From contig JAILOU010000031.1 in NCBI GenBank assembly GCA_024690665.1, forward strand, positions 1 through 47,128: a stretch of DNA of 47,128 bases, given 5' to 3'. The position numbers were made by a program, and so were the translations under genes. The notes beneath the pieces were generated by a model, which was not told the DNA's origin, ran no database searches, and was given only the letters and a program-made list of their open reading frames with translations. Below, one piece after another: positions 7,280 to 15,693 of this stretch (within the stretch, counting starts at the first letter, position 1; each line of letters begins with the position of its first letter). The stretch is from Eubacterium sp. GTDB lineage: Bacteria; Bacillota; Clostridia; Lachnospirales; Lachnospiraceae.

Positions 7280-8104
7280 TTACTCTTGTCCGTTTTGAAA
7301 ACGGCACATCATTTCATTCGTCAGACTAAAATTGTCCGGCTGCAGTTCAATCTCCTCGCGCTTCACCCACTGCGCGTAGCGAAGCTCTGAAGTGTCCATC
7401 TGAATCGTATCATCACCATCCACCTCGCAGTAATATCCAAGCAAAAGATTCTGTGCAAATCCCCAAGGCTGCGACTTGTAGTAGCGGATATTCTTGACTT
7501 TGATTCCGGTCTCTTCCATCACTTCACGTCTGACGCACTCTTCCGCCGTTTCTCCAATCTCTGTAAATCCTGCAACCAATGCATTATACTTATAACCTTC
7601 CCGGTATCTGGTAAGAAGCAGGCTATCCTGATTGATGACGCCCACAATCACGGCCGGCATAATCTGCGGATAAAACACATGCTCGCAGTTTGGACAGACC
7701 ATTGCACGCTCGGTCTTCGAATGCTCCATTTTGTGTCCGCATCTACCGCAAAAATGATTTCCCTCATACCACTCTGCCAGATGCTTTGCCGTATAAGCAC
7801 CATATACCAGATGCTTTTTTTCCAAATCTTTTCTTCTAAGATGCCTTAAATCGCTGTAAGAAAAACCGGCAATTTCAACCGGTTTTGTGCTTTCTAGCAG
7901 ATAGCAGGGCGTCTCATCAATGTGAAACAAAAACTGAAGTGTTTCGTCCCCGTTTAAATCGGCTTTCACCGGAAAATGCAGCCCTTCCTGATCGCCCACA
8001 AGCACATTCATCCCATCAAAATGATAGATGATGGCATCCTCGGGGATGACCTCAGGCGGTTCGTATTCATTTTTCAGTCTATGCGGGTAGATATCCTGTA
8101 TCAT
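7280..8104 (-). CDS. nudC: NAD(+) diphosphatase / NADH pyrophosphatase, RNA de-NADding type
   Basis: NudC hydrolyses NADH/NAD+ to NMN(H) and AMP and in bacteria removes NAD caps from RNA. A zinc ribbon is complete (CGRCGHKMEHSKTERAMVC then PNC), followed by the linker YPQIMPAVIVGVI. The Nudix box is intact (GFTEIGETAEECVRREVMEE-TGI, matching GX5EX7REUXEEXGU) and the NudC signature SQPWGFAQNLLLGY lies about 25 residues after it. The start was set at 8104 rather than 8140 because AAGGAGCAAGAA lies directly upstream; this gives 274 residues. The ribosome site overlaps the stop codon of the upstream gene, so translation is probably coupled. Confidence 0.92.
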   Translation of the reverse strand: MIQDIYPHRLKNEYEPPEVIPEDAIIYHFDGMNVLVGDQEGLHFPVKADLNGDETLQFLFHIDETPCYLLESTKPVEIAGFSYSDLRHLRRKDLEKKHLVYGAYTAKHLAEWYEGNHFCGRCGHKMEHSKTERAMVCPNCEHVFYPQIMPAVIVGVINQDSLLLTRYREGYKYNALVAGFTEIGETAEECVRREVMEETGIKVKNIRYYKSQPWGFAQNLLLGYYCEVDGDDTIQMDTSELRYAQWVKREEIELQPDNFSLTNEMMCRFQNGQE

Positions 8105-8114
8105 TTCTTGCTCC

Positions 8115-8495
8115 TTACTGTAACACCGGCGTAAAATCATCGGTATCTGCGCAGATTCTTCCGCCTAGTCCTTGTAATATCTCTTTCATGACCGGCTCGC
8201 ATCTGTCATATTCGTCCGGTCTGAACGAAAGATAAAATACGCAATGGATATCATGCTCTTGTAGATACTGATTGCTGTATTCATCCCGAAGGTCACACTC
8301 TAACTGTTCAATATCAAGCGAAAGTTTTTCCGCCACGCCAACTTCAAGAACGCAGGCTTCGTGCCAGATTTCGATATCGTAGCGGTCTTCATCTAAAACA
8401 TTTTTAATATCCTGCACGGTCAGTTCCTTTTCATTCATAAAGTACCAGCCGCGCGGTCCGGACATCTTAGGTCCTTTTTTCTTTTTCTTTGCCAT
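8115..8495 (-). CDS. Hypothetical protein upstream of nudC
   Basis: 126 residues, soluble. A very basic N-terminus (MAKKKKKGPKMSGPRGWYF) precedes a mixed alpha/beta domain with acidic stretches (DVLDEDRYDIEIWHEACVLE) and a C-terminal RPDEYDRCEPVMKEILQGLG segment. I do not recognise the family. The GPRGWYFMNEKELTVQDIKN opening looks conserved-domain-like rather than random. It has its own ribosome site (AAAGGACATG-proximal) and feeds directly into nudC, suggesting one transcript. No function is assigned. Confidence 0.65.
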   Translation of the reverse strand: MAKKKKKGPKMSGPRGWYFMNEKELTVQDIKNVLDEDRYDIEIWHEACVLEVGVAEKLSLDIEQLECDLRDEYSNQYLQEHDIHCVFYLSFRPDEYDRCEPVMKEILQGLGGRICADTDDFTPVLQ

Positions 8496-8507
8496 GTCAT
8501 GTCCTTT

Positions 8508-8706
8508 CTATAGGAGGCGAAGCAGCGCCATGTAAACAGCGGTTCCGCCCACAATGCTAATTAACATGCTGTGTTTTAATTTATAGGTGATCACTACCGT
8601 TAATGCGGTGATTGCCACTGTCGCCAAGGATGCCATACGCACAGCCAAGGAAAATGAAGCTAAATAAGATTGGCAGCGATCTTAAAAATCCTTTTTTAAT
8701 TGCCAT
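8508..8706 (-). pseudogene. azlC-azlD deletion fusion remnant (branched-chain amino acid exporter)
   Basis: From the ATG at 8706, preceded by AGAGGCG, the first 27 or so codons read MAIKKGFLRSLPILFSFIFL and then GCAYGILG, the N-terminus of AzlC. The sequence then shifts by one frame into LATVAITALTVVITYKLKHS, followed by MLISIVGGTAVYMALLRLL and a stop at 8508, the C-terminal helices of the small partner AzlD. Nearly all of azlC and the first half of azlD are missing. The AzlC frame ends a few codons after the junction. AzlCD exports branched-chain amino acids or their analogues; this copy cannot do so. The remnant lies between patatin and the 126-residue gene with normal spacing. Confidence 0.8.
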
Positions 8707-8707
8707 C

Positions 8708-9631
8708 TTACGCCTCTTTCTTTGTTAAATACTCTTTTAATTTATCTAAGTTATTCTCTGTATCCTGCTTTCCAAGCATATACAAATCGCCCAGCTTCTC
8801 GATATCTTTCTCAAGTCTTGATACGGTCACTTCTTCAGACGGCGCAATCACGAAGATACGCCCTTCCTTTTCTAACCGGTCAATCTTATCACACAGGGTG
8901 TTATACCGATATGGCGCCCTGCTCCACACTCTGTAAAAGTCCGGATAGCGGCGTTTATAAAATAATTTCTGTAAAAATGCCTCAAATCCTTTAACCGGAC
9001 TCTTTCGATAGGAACGGTCTCTGGTTCTGACCACGACAATCTTGTCATAGCCTTCTTTTAATGCCCACTCAAGTCCCATCGCCATAGCGCAGCCGCCGTC
9101 CAGGTAAGGCGTCTTATCAATCTCGACCGGTTTAGACAAAATCGGCATCGATGCCGAAGCCTGGATGGCACGGAAGATGTCGGTGCATGTTCCCTTTTCC
9201 ATATATTCTGCAGATCCGGTCTCACAGTTGGTTACGACCGCCACGAATCGCCTCTCAGGTTCTTCAAATACTTCTTTGTTAAATGGCTCCATATCATTCT
9301 TATCATCATCAAAGACGATGTCGAATCCGATGACGCCCTTATTATTTTTCTTAGCGCCTCGTCCCACATAGGCTTTGTTAAAGCGGTATCGCAGGTTGAA
9401 CCGGCTTGCCCTTCCAATCTGGCCGGAAGTGTAATTAAAACCGTTCATCGATCCTGCGGATACGCCGATGGTACAAGACAGATTGATTTCATTTTGCATT
9501 AAAGTATCTAATACGCCGCCGGTGTACAGTCCGCGAAAAGAGCCGCCTTCTAATACGATGCAGCCTTCGGTCAGTGGCCCCGTTGCCTGGGCGCACGGTA
9601 ATTCATTGATTCTCGAATAAGTTTCGTTCAT
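8708..9631 (-). CDS. Patatin-like phospholipase family protein
   Basis: A cytosolic serine lipase/acyl hydrolase of the patatin (YjjU/RssA-like) type. Seen are the oxyanion-loop GGSFRGLYTGGVLD, the nucleophile elbow GVSAGSMNG (GXSXG), and the dyad Asp in YLDGG. The C-terminal half is charged and ends LGKQDTENNLDKLKEYLTKK. The start was placed at 9631 because GAGGG lies 6-7 bases before that ATG; a longer frame to 9667 has no ribosome site and would include the promoter. The natural substrate is unknown. Family members in this group often have about 280-310 residues, so length is normal. Confidence 0.9.
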   Translation of the reverse strand: MNETYSRINELPCAQATGPLTEGCIVLEGGSFRGLYTGGVLDTLMQNEINLSCTIGVSAGSMNGFNYTSGQIGRASRFNLRYRFNKAYVGRGAKKNNKGVIGFDIVFDDDKNDMEPFNKEVFEEPERRFVAVVTNCETGSAEYMEKGTCTDIFRAIQASASMPILSKPVEIDKTPYLDGGCAMAMGLEWALKEGYDKIVVVRTRDRSYRKSPVKGFEAFLQKLFYKRRYPDFYRVWSRAPYRYNTLCDKIDRLEKEGRIFVIAPSEEVTVSRLEKDIEKLGDLYMLGKQDTENNLDKLKEYLTKKEA

Positions 9632-9653
9632 GGTTTCCCTCACTCTCATACAA

Positions 9654-9661
9654 AATACATT
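9654..9661 (-). promoter_or_regulatory. Extended -10 element of the patatin gene
   Basis: TGTATAAT-type sequence (GTGTATAATG on the minus strand) lies about 25 bases before the chosen ATG. No strong -35 box was seen, which is usual for extended -10 promoters. Confidence 0.45.
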
Positions 9662-9765
9662 ATACACAACACAACCATAAATGGGAATAATTGCGCTAAT
9701 TCGTATATTATTGTAATATGTAATTGAGCTTATATTTTCTTGTTATGGAAATGGGGGGAGTATCA

Positions 9766-10167
9766 ATGAGTTTATTTTTTTCTACCCGTAAACTATTTTT
9801 GTACTATCTTGTCATCTGGGCTCTGTCACTTCTAATCTTCTGGGTCTTTTTATCACCCTCAGATGCCTTGGGCTTCTCGTTGGTTTTCCTTTGGATTGTC
9901 ATCCCGGTATTGACCTTTGTCATTTCTTTTTTCATTGGTAAAGGAAATCTGCTAGGTCATTACAAATGGCTTTCTTGCATAGGATTTGGCGCGATGTACA
10001 TGTTATTGGAATATCTGACATTTAGCCTGGCCAACAATATCGCCTTTGACAAGATCAATGCACCGGTATTTTCTTTGCTCCTAGCCGGAGCTGTCATTTC
10101 TCTAATCGGAATGGAAATCGGCGCTTTTATCTACCGACATAAAAAGAAAGAATCACACCCTTCCTAG
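9766..10167 (+). CDS. Small four-helix membrane protein, unknown function
   Basis: 133 residues with four hydrophobic helices (YYLVIWALSLLIFWVFL; LGFSLVFLWIVIPVLTFVIS; IGFGAMYMLLEYLTF; FSLLLAGAVISLIGMEIGAF) and a basic C-terminal tail RHKKKESHPS. The start was moved to the ATG at 9766, which follows GGGGGAG with correct spacing. No family is recognised with certainty; it looks like the integral-membrane hypothetical proteins common in clostridia. It is a single gene, divergent from patatin, and ends in a strong terminator that overlaps its last codons. Confidence 0.7.
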   Translation: MSLFFSTRKLFLYYLVIWALSLLIFWVFLSPSDALGFSLVFLWIVIPVLTFVISFFIGKGNLLGHYKWLSCIGFGAMYMLLEYLTFSLANNIAFDKINAPVFSLLLAGAVISLIGMEIGAFIYRHKKKESHPS

Positions 10168-10187
10168 GGGTGTGATTCTTTTTTCTT
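10146..10187. terminator. Bidirectional terminator
   Basis: AAGAATCACACCC pairs with GGGTGTGATTCTT with T-runs on either strand. It serves the small membrane protein and the convergent mgtC-like operon. Confidence 0.88.
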
Positions 10188-10195
10188 CCATCTTA

Positions 10196-10882
10196 TTAGA
10201 TTGACTCGAGTGCAAGCAGTATATGCTCATGACTTTGCACAGCTTCCTTAACATCAATGGCGTTGGCGCCTTCTTTCGTGGAAAGCACAAGCTCTACGCC
10301 GACATTTCCGGTAATTGCGGTGCGAGGCGCCGTAACATCTAATTCATCTACTTCATAGTGCTCTTGCAGCCAGTCAAATACTTCGTTCACATAGGTGACA
10401 TCATCAATCTCCAAGTACATCTGAAATTCCTTTCGCCGAAGCTTAAGCTGATGCTCAATTCTTGCAACGAGGAAGATTGTAACAAACGTGATGATCGTAA
10501 CAATCGCTGCCAGAATATAGCATCCTGCTCCAAAGCCAAGACCGATTGCAGCGGTTGTCCACAGGCCTGCGGCGGTCGTCAGACCTTTAACCTCAGTTCG
10601 ACCGCGAATTAAGATGGTGCCGACTCCGAGAAAACCGATGCCGGAGACGACCTGCGCTCCAATACGAAATGGATCGGTTGCCATGCCCATCTCTTCGTAA
10701 GCATAGAATCCGATGAGAATCGTAAGCGCACTGCCCACACAGACAATAATATGTGTACGAAGACCGGCAGCGCGGCCGCGCATCATTCGCTCCGCACCAA
10801 TCAGCGCACCGGCGCCGGAAGCAAGCAGTAGCCGAATGATTGCTTCTACTGTTTCATTATCAAATAATAGTCCATATCCCAT
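10196..10882 (-). CDS. MgtC/SapB family membrane protein
   Basis: The N-terminal half has four to five membrane helices with the MgtC signatures LLASGAGALIGAERMMRGRAAGLRTH (Arg-rich first loop), QVVSGIGFLGVGTILIRG and GLTTAAGLWTTAAIGLGFGAG. The C-terminal 80 residues form a soluble ACT-like domain (FQMYLEIDDVTYVNEVFDWL). MgtC proteins affect survival at low Mg2+ and regulate F-ATPase in pathogens; in commensals the role is unclear. The ATG at 10882 is preferred because GGAGG precedes it by 7 bases; a longer frame would overlap the Nudix gene. It is the last gene of a five-gene minus-strand cluster. Confidence 0.9.
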   Translation of the reverse strand: MGYGLLFDNETVEAIIRLLLASGAGALIGAERMMRGRAAGLRTHIIVCVGSALTILIGFYAYEEMGMATDPFRIGAQVVSGIGFLGVGTILIRGRTEVKGLTTAAGLWTTAAIGLGFGAGCYILAAIVTIITFVTIFLVARIEHQLKLRRKEFQMYLEIDDVTYVNEVFDWLQEHYEVDELDVTAPRTAITGNVGVELVLSTKEGANAIDVKEAVQSHEHILLALESI

Positions 10883-10902
10883 GTGTGTTCCTCCACAAGC
10901 AT

Positions 10903-11361
10903 TTAGCATTGCTCCCTTTTAACGTCAATTAATTCATCGCCGCGATACGTCAGTTTTAAAGTAAAAAAATCTTCATTGGCAAATAGTAATTTAAAAAACT
11001 CACGGTCTCCCTCCCACAGATTCAGATCCATGATTTGTGATTTTGGTATCCATCTAAGTTCACCTTCGTTGCATTCCTTTAGCTGACCTGAGAATTCGCT
11101 CACCGTATACAGATGCATATATTCTGTCTCATAGATATCGGAAATGAAGGTAACAAGCCCGCGAAATCGGTACTTTTCAACCGTCAGATTCGTCTCTTCT
11201 TTTACTTCCCGCATCATGCATTCTGCGGGGCTTTCCTTTTCTTCAAATTTGCCGCCGACTCCTAGCCATTTACCCTGGCTTTGGTCGTGCTCTTTTTTGT
11301 TGCGGTATAGCATCAGGTAGCAATCGTCCTTTTCGATGTATACCAAAGTTGTATTACGCAT
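10903..11361 (-). CDS. Nudix hydrolase, MutT/8-oxo-dGTP-diphosphatase-like
   Basis: 152 residues. The Nudix box is complete (GGKFEEKESPAECMMREVKE-ETNL). The N-terminus MRNTTLVYIEKDDCYLMLYR and the KKEHDQSQGKWLGVGGK segment before the box are characteristic of the clostridial 8-oxo-dGTP diphosphatase-like subgroup. This would place it in nucleotide-pool cleaning, which fits its position downstream of a deoxyinosine glycosylase, though Nudix substrate prediction is unreliable. It follows the 304-residue gene with 2 bases between stop and start, pointing to coupled translation. Confidence 0.87.
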   Translation of the reverse strand: MRNTTLVYIEKDDCYLMLYRNKKEHDQSQGKWLGVGGKFEEKESPAECMMREVKEETNLTVEKYRFRGLVTFISDIYETEYMHLYTVSEFSGQLKECNEGELRWIPKSQIMDLNLWEGDREFFKLLFANEDFFTLKLTYRGDELIDVKREQC

Positions 11362-11363
11362 AG

Positions 11364-12278
11364 TTATAACTCCACCGGATGAATCTGGAAGGTAAAGTCT
11401 TCATACTCAAGTTCGTGCATCACATAAGGATGCTCCTCATAGAAGATCACCTTCTTGCCATTTTTCTCAAGAAGCGGGTAGTCGCCGCAATAGCCCTGTG
11501 CCAGGTATTCTTGCAGACAATCCTGACGCATCTGCTGCATCTGCTGTTCTTCCTTTGGCTCATAGACACGTTCTTCATAAGGAAGCGACGCTTCGCGAAT
11601 ACAGGTTTCAAGATAGTCTAAGATCTTGGTATGGCGCGTCATATGCAGCGCATTTCTCTTAATCAATCCAGGATTTAACTTCTGACTTTCAAACGCATTT
11701 TTGTATGTTTTAATGGACTGCTTATAATTGCCTGCGCCCACTTTATCTGCAATCTCGCTGATTGCTTCGATGCCTTCCGCTGTATTTTCATAATACAGAG
11801 CCAGGCTTTCCTTAATCGGGCTAAAAAAGCGAAACGGTGCATAGCCCATCAGCGGAATTAGCTTTAACTCCAGCTCATTGCAGGCATCTTCGCCCATAAA
11901 ATTATACTTGTCATGAAGCGTTCCAATCAGGTACACCAGGCGACGCCAGCGCTCAAAACCCTGCACCCAAAAGTGCCCGATTCTATGATACTGGTAGAGA
12001 TGTGTATGCTTCTCATACGTCGAATACCAGACCGTAAAAACATTGCCCGGGCGGCGAAAAATCAGGCCATTTCGCTCGCCATTGGTCGTAAGCGACACGC
12101 CCGTAACGTCATCCGCGTCATTGTCCCATTCGCCCTTAACCGTCACATCGGAAAATGTTATATAACACTCCACCGCATCATTCATCATATAAGGAATGAT
12201 GAGTTCATCGCCATGTTGATAGATTTCAAGAGCCTGGCATTCAATTAGATTATTTAGTCCAATTTCCAATTCCATCAT
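11364..12278 (-). CDS. Conserved hypothetical protein (possibly DUF3878-like)
   Basis: 304 residues, soluble, rich in aromatic residues (VFTVWYSTYEKHTHLYQYHR; FWVQGFERWRRLVYLIGTLH). No catalytic motif is recognised. A Gln/Met-rich segment (KEEQQMQQMRQD) occurs near residue 250. Size and general composition recall the uncharacterised DUF3878 group from memory, but this is not confirmed. It lies between a methyltransferase (3 bases upstream) and a Nudix hydrolase (2 bases downstream), so it is certainly part of the same transcript. The start could be either of two adjacent ATG codons; the ribosome site is weak (GGGAAG). Confidence 0.6.
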   Translation of the reverse strand: MMELEIGLNNLIECQALEIYQHGDELIIPYMMNDAVECYITFSDVTVKGEWDNDADDVTGVSLTTNGERNGLIFRRPGNVFTVWYSTYEKHTHLYQYHRIGHFWVQGFERWRRLVYLIGTLHDKYNFMGEDACNELELKLIPLMGYAPFRFFSPIKESLALYYENTAEGIEAISEIADKVGAGNYKQSIKTYKNAFESQKLNPGLIKRNALHMTRHTKILDYLETCIREASLPYEERVYEPKEEQQMQQMRQDCLQEYLAQGYCGDYPLLEKNGKKVIFYEEHPYVMHELEYEDFTFQIHPVEL

Positions 12279-12281
12279 AAT

Positions 12282-12911
12282 TTATTTCTTCCCGTAAACT
12301 GCAATGTATTGTCCCGGTCCATGGCGGAACGTAACCTCCCGCATGCCGGCTTGTTCCATGTACTCTTTTAATTCTTCCGGTCGATACACCCGAAAATGTA
12401 CACCCTCCGGTTTGCTCCATCCGTAATTGTCCGGATCTCCGGCCTCACAAAATACGGCAAAGGTAGCGCCTTTTTTCATAACCCGGTATGTTTCAGCAAA
12501 TGCTTTTTCAATCTCCGGCCAAAAATAAACCGTCTCCACCGCGGTCACAAGGTCAAATGTATCCGCTTCATACGGAAGCGCCGCCACATCTCCTTGACAC
12601 ACCTTACAACGTGTACCGACATATTCTGCATTAAACGCTTCACTCTCACTCACACTCGTTTCCATGTGATCGATACCTTCTACGATACTGTCAGCAGAAT
12701 ACTGAAGCATATCGGCGATTGTTGCACCACCGCCACAGCCTTCGTCTAAGATGTGCATCTTTGGTTTCCATTCTACCGGCTCAAATCCCCACTCACGAAG
12801 AGGCGCATGTGATGTATTCATGCGCTTTAGCATCTTGTGCCCGTCTTCTCCTTCAGGCTTACCCGGATTCGCATTCTCCGGTGTTGTCAGTTGCTTTTTT
12901 TCTTCCTGCAT
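12282..12911 (-). CDS. Class I SAM-dependent methyltransferase
   Basis: 209 residues. Motif I is HILDEGCGGGATIADML, followed by the acidic end of strand 2 (EGIDHMETSV), motif II-like CQGDVAALPYEADTFDLVTA and EAFAETYRVMKKGATFAVF. This is the Methyltransf_11 type that acts on small molecules. The N-terminal 45 residues (including MLKRMNTSHAPLREWGFEPV) match a Lachnospiraceae subgroup often annotated as class I methyltransferase without a known substrate. A strong ribosome site (AGGAGGAG) overlaps the end of the glycosylase gene region. The substrate is unknown. Confidence 0.88.
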   Translation of the reverse strand: MQEEKKQLTTPENANPGKPEGEDGHKMLKRMNTSHAPLREWGFEPVEWKPKMHILDEGCGGGATIADMLQYSADSIVEGIDHMETSVSESEAFNAEYVGTRCKVCQGDVAALPYEADTFDLVTAVETVYFWPEIEKAFAETYRVMKKGATFAVFCEAGDPDNYGWSKPEGVHFRVYRPEELKEYMEQAGMREVTFRHGPGQYIAVYGKK

Positions 12912-12924
12912 GTTACTCCTCCTA

Positions 12925-13437
12925 CTAGTCGTGAATCAGTATTTCTGTTAGCTTACTGCCCCAGGTCGCAATAAGCCGGTCCAAAGACCAGGCTGCATTC
13001 GCCGGACTTGTAGACGGCAGTTTTACTGCCTCGATTCCCGTCTTGGGCAGTGTATATCTCCGATATAAGTCATACGCCTTTGCTCCATTCGCATAGATAT
13101 GACTTCCTACTTTGCTGTGATCTAAGATCTCCGATAAGTCCGTCACCGTCACATTGCGTATCGAACTATCGCTCGAACCGGTAATCGTGCAGCTCTCTAT
13201 CACATCATATACAGCTATGTGATGCGCCGCTAAAAAGGCCTTCTTCTCCTCAATGGTTTCCGGCACCTGCGCCTTACAAATTGCTGCCATAACCTTCCAA
13301 AACCGGTTCTGCGGATGGCCGTAATAAAAGCTTTGCTCACGTGATTTCACTGACGGAAAACTGCCAAGTATCAGCGCTTTCGAATCCGCATCAAAGGCCG
13401 GACCAAATCCGTGTGAAATAATCTGTTTGCTATCCAT
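12925..13437 (-). CDS. DNA-deoxyinosine glycosylase (UDG superfamily, family 6-like)
   Basis: Removes hypoxanthine from DNA after adenine deamination. Diagnostic segments are LILGSFPSVKSREQSFYYGH followed by PQNRFWKVM, YDVIESCTITGSSDSSIRNV and the C-terminal LPSTSPANA. The Asn in PQNRFW and in the SSIRN region correspond to residues used by the hypoxanthine glycosylase subfamily, as known from the family rather than proven here. The start was chosen at 13437, where GGAGG lies 9 bases upstream; an upstream ATG overlaps that ribosome site. It is the first gene of the cluster running to the MgtC-like gene. Confidence 0.87.
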   Translation of the reverse strand: MDSKQIISHGFGPAFDADSKALILGSFPSVKSREQSFYYGHPQNRFWKVMAAICKAQVPETIEEKKAFLAAHHIAVYDVIESCTITGSSDSSIRNVTVTDLSEILDHSKVGSHIYANGAKAYDLYRRYTLPKTGIEAVKLPSTSPANAAWSLDRLIATWGSKLTEILIHD

Positions 13438-13492
13438 GTCTGCCATCCTCCGTTTCTTTTTTATTTTACCAAAGTGATTCGCATAACTCAAC

Positions 13493-13534
13493 GATAAGAC
13501 TTATCTTGTCTGATGCGGCTGAATGCTGTATGAT
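13493..13534 (+). promoter_or_regulatory. Promoter of the response regulator operon with abutting palindrome
   Basis: TTGTCT (13506-13511) and TATGAT (13529-13534) are 17 bases apart. A perfect palindrome GATAAG-A-CTTATC (13493-13505) touches the -35 box and is a candidate operator or autoregulation site. Confidence 0.6.
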
Positions 13535-13582
13535 TCTAGTAATTAGTTAAGTGTCTTGTTGTTATATACTCAAGGGGTTTTT

Positions 13583-14257
13583 ATGCATAAGATTTTAGTC
13601 GTTGACGATGAAAAGTATATTCGCGAGTCCATCCGGGAGTTCGCCGAATTCTCAGGCTATGAGGTTCTTGAAGCGTCTAATGGAATGGATGCCATCAACA
13701 TCTGCAAGGAGCAGGATTTCGACATCATTATCATGGATATTATGATGCCGACAATTGATGGCTATCTCGCTTACAAGGAAATTAAAAAATTCAAAGATAT
13801 TCCAGTTCTAATGCTTTCTGCAAAAGGGGAAGAATACGACAAATTATATGGATTTGAGCTGGGCGTGGATGATTATGTCACGAAACCATTTTCCCTTAAA
13901 GAACTTATGGCTCGCGTTGCCGTGATTATTCGCCGTAACCATCCAGCCGAATTATCTTCCGATACATCTGCGCACATCGAAGAAGATGGCCTTACCATAC
14001 ACCTTGCTTCTCGAGAGGTCTGTCTACATGGCGAACCATTATTTTTGCGCCCAAAAGAGTACGACCTGTTACTGTTTTTCCTGCAAAATAAAAACATTGT
14101 GTTCTCTCGCGATGAACTTCTTAACAAAGTCTGGGGCTACGACTACGGCGGAGACGATCGAACCGTCGATTCACAAGTGAAGATGCTACGGCGTGCCCTT
14201 GGCGATTATCGCAGACACATCATCACCATCCGTGGTGTCGGTTATAAATTTGTTTAG
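13583..14257 (+). CDS. OmpR/PhoB-family response regulator
   Basis: Receiver domain at residues 1-115 with the acidic pocket in ILVVDDEKY, phosphoacceptor Asp52 in IIIMDIMMPTIDG, Ser/Thr in VLMLSAKGEE and Lys in DDYVTKPFS. A winged-helix output domain follows (LTIHLASREVCLHGEPLFLR, PKEYDLLLFFLQNKNIVFSR, and the wing DDRTVDSQVKMLRRALGDYR to the terminal TIRGVGYKF). The start at 13583 follows AAGGGG. Eleven bases separate it from the kinase gene. OmpR-type regulators bind direct repeats at 10-11 bp spacing, and such repeats lie ahead of the permease downstream. Confidence 0.94.
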   Translation: MHKILVVDDEKYIRESIREFAEFSGYEVLEASNGMDAINICKEQDFDIIIMDIMMPTIDGYLAYKEIKKFKDIPVLMLSAKGEEYDKLYGFELGVDDYVTKPFSLKELMARVAVIIRRNHPAELSSDTSAHIEEDGLTIHLASREVCLHGEPLFLRPKEYDLLLFFLQNKNIVFSRDELLNKVWGYDYGGDDRTVDSQVKMLRRALGDYRRHIITIRGVGYKFV

Positions 14258-14268
14258 GTGGTGGCAAC

Positions 14269-15693
14269 ATGATACGAATCAAAACTACTACACCACGTAA
14301 ACACAGACTCAAAATGCGCATGGGACTCTGGATAGGGTTTATCTTGTTTGGAGTCTTAATTGCAATGATTTTCTTTTTAATGCTCTTTACCTATATTCAG
14401 GTACATTTCGTTCAACAAAGCAATAAAGCCATGCAAAATGCTGCCTGGGATATCGTGTCCGAATACGGCAATGATGACTTCGAAGAGACGATTGCCATCC
14501 TGGCGCGTAACAATGGCTACCTGATTCAAATTATCTCCGAAAAAACCGAAATGCCGGTTCTTAGTTACAACAGTAGCGGCAAAATCTCACAGCCTGAGAC
14601 GTCCATAGAAATCAAAGATCTCTTCACGCGCATGGATGAATGCGACGGATACTGTTTTTATACGCTTGAAGATCCTTCCTACCAAAGCAATCGAAGCGCC
14701 CAGGCCATCTTACTATCGGTCGAAGACGGCTACCGGCAAGTGCTTGTTGTCAGTCAGTCCATGCTTGAAATGGAGAGTTTAAATCGCATCTTAATTCACC
14801 GGGGTGGTATCGTATTTGGCATTACTATCGCACTTGCCCTGCTAATCGGCCTCATCCTGGCCAGCTACTTTGCACGCCCGTTTCGTCATATGATTCATAC
14901 GGCAGCCACCATGGAAAATGGCGATTACTCCGCACATTTTTCAGAAGATTTAGGTCCATATGAGGCTGTCTCCCTCGCACAAACGCTTAACAAAGTCAGC
15001 GCTGAGTTTAACGCAACCGAACAGATGCGCCGGGATTTTGTCGCCAATATCAGCCACGATATGAAAACTCCGCTGACCGTTATCAAAGCTTACGCCGAAA
15101 TGCTTGATGCTTTTTCCGCAGATATCCCTGAAAAGCGTGCAGAACATCTCGCACGGATTATTTCGGAGACAGATAACATGACAGAACTGATTAATGAACT
15201 GCTCGAACTTTCCCGGCTGCAGTCACACAGTTTTACGCTTCATGTGTCCGAATTTTCTTTAAATAATATGGTGCATATGGTATTTGACCGCATTAAAATC
15301 ATGAGTTTCGCTGAGCACGCCTTTCTTCACCTTGAAGCAGACCGCGACTATCTTGTTCACGGCGACATGACTTTATTACACCGCGCAGTCTACAATCTTG
15401 TGTCAAACGCGTTAAAATACTCTGCCGACAGCAAGAATGTGATTGTTAAGCTCGACACCACCGTAACCGGCCGAATCCGTCTTAGCGTCATCGATCACGG
15501 AATTGGAATCTCCGCAGAGGACCTTACGCAGATCTGGAACCGGTTTTATCGTTCCCCAAGTCACGGAAATGAAATACGCGGTAACGGTATCGGTCTCAAT
15601 ATCGTAAAGGAAATCTTCGAGGCTCATCACTGCACGTATGGCGTCAACAGCACATTAGGGGAGGGAAGTACATTTTGGTTTACTCTGGATTAA
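14269..15693 (+). CDS. Membrane sensor histidine kinase
   Basis: 474 residues: membrane helix 1 (about 20-45), an extracellular sensor of about 130 residues, membrane helix 2 (about 181-206, VFGITIALALLIGLILASYF), a HAMP linker (ARPFRHMIHTAATMENGDYS), the dimerisation helix with phospho-acceptor His263 (FVANISHDMKTPLTVIKAYA), and the ATPase domain with N box NLVSNALKYS, G1 VIDHGIGIS and G2 GNGIGLNIVKEIFEAH. All catalytic motifs are intact. It overlaps the next gene, which encodes an anchored solute-binding protein, by 19 bases, suggesting that ligand sensing is shared between the two. Confidence 0.94.
   Translation: MIRIKTTTPRKHRLKMRMGLWIGFILFGVLIAMIFFLMLFTYIQVHFVQQSNKAMQNAAWDIVSEYGNDDFEETIAILARNNGYLIQIISEKTEMPVLSYNSSGKISQPETSIEIKDLFTRMDECDGYCFYTLEDPSYQSNRSAQAILLSVEDGYRQVLVVSQSMLEMESLNRILIHRGGIVFGITIALALLIGLILASYFARPFRHMIHTAATMENGDYSAHFSEDLGPYEAVSLAQTLNKVSAEFNATEQMRRDFVANISHDMKTPLTVIKAYAEMLDAFSADIPEKRAEHLARIISETDNMTELINELLELSRLQSHSFTLHVSEFSLNNMVHMVFDRIKIMSFAEHAFLHLEADRDYLVHGDMTLLHRAVYNLVSNALKYSADSKNVIVKLDTTVTGRIRLSVIDHGIGISAEDLTQIWNRFYRSPSHGNEIRGNGIGLNIVKEIFEAHHCTYGVNSTLGEGSTFWFTLD

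Noticed and set aside
9704..9718. Palindrome ATATTA-TTG-TAATAT upstream of the small membrane protein
   Set aside because: AT-rich intergenic DNA gives such short symmetry by chance; no second site or promoter logic supports an operator.
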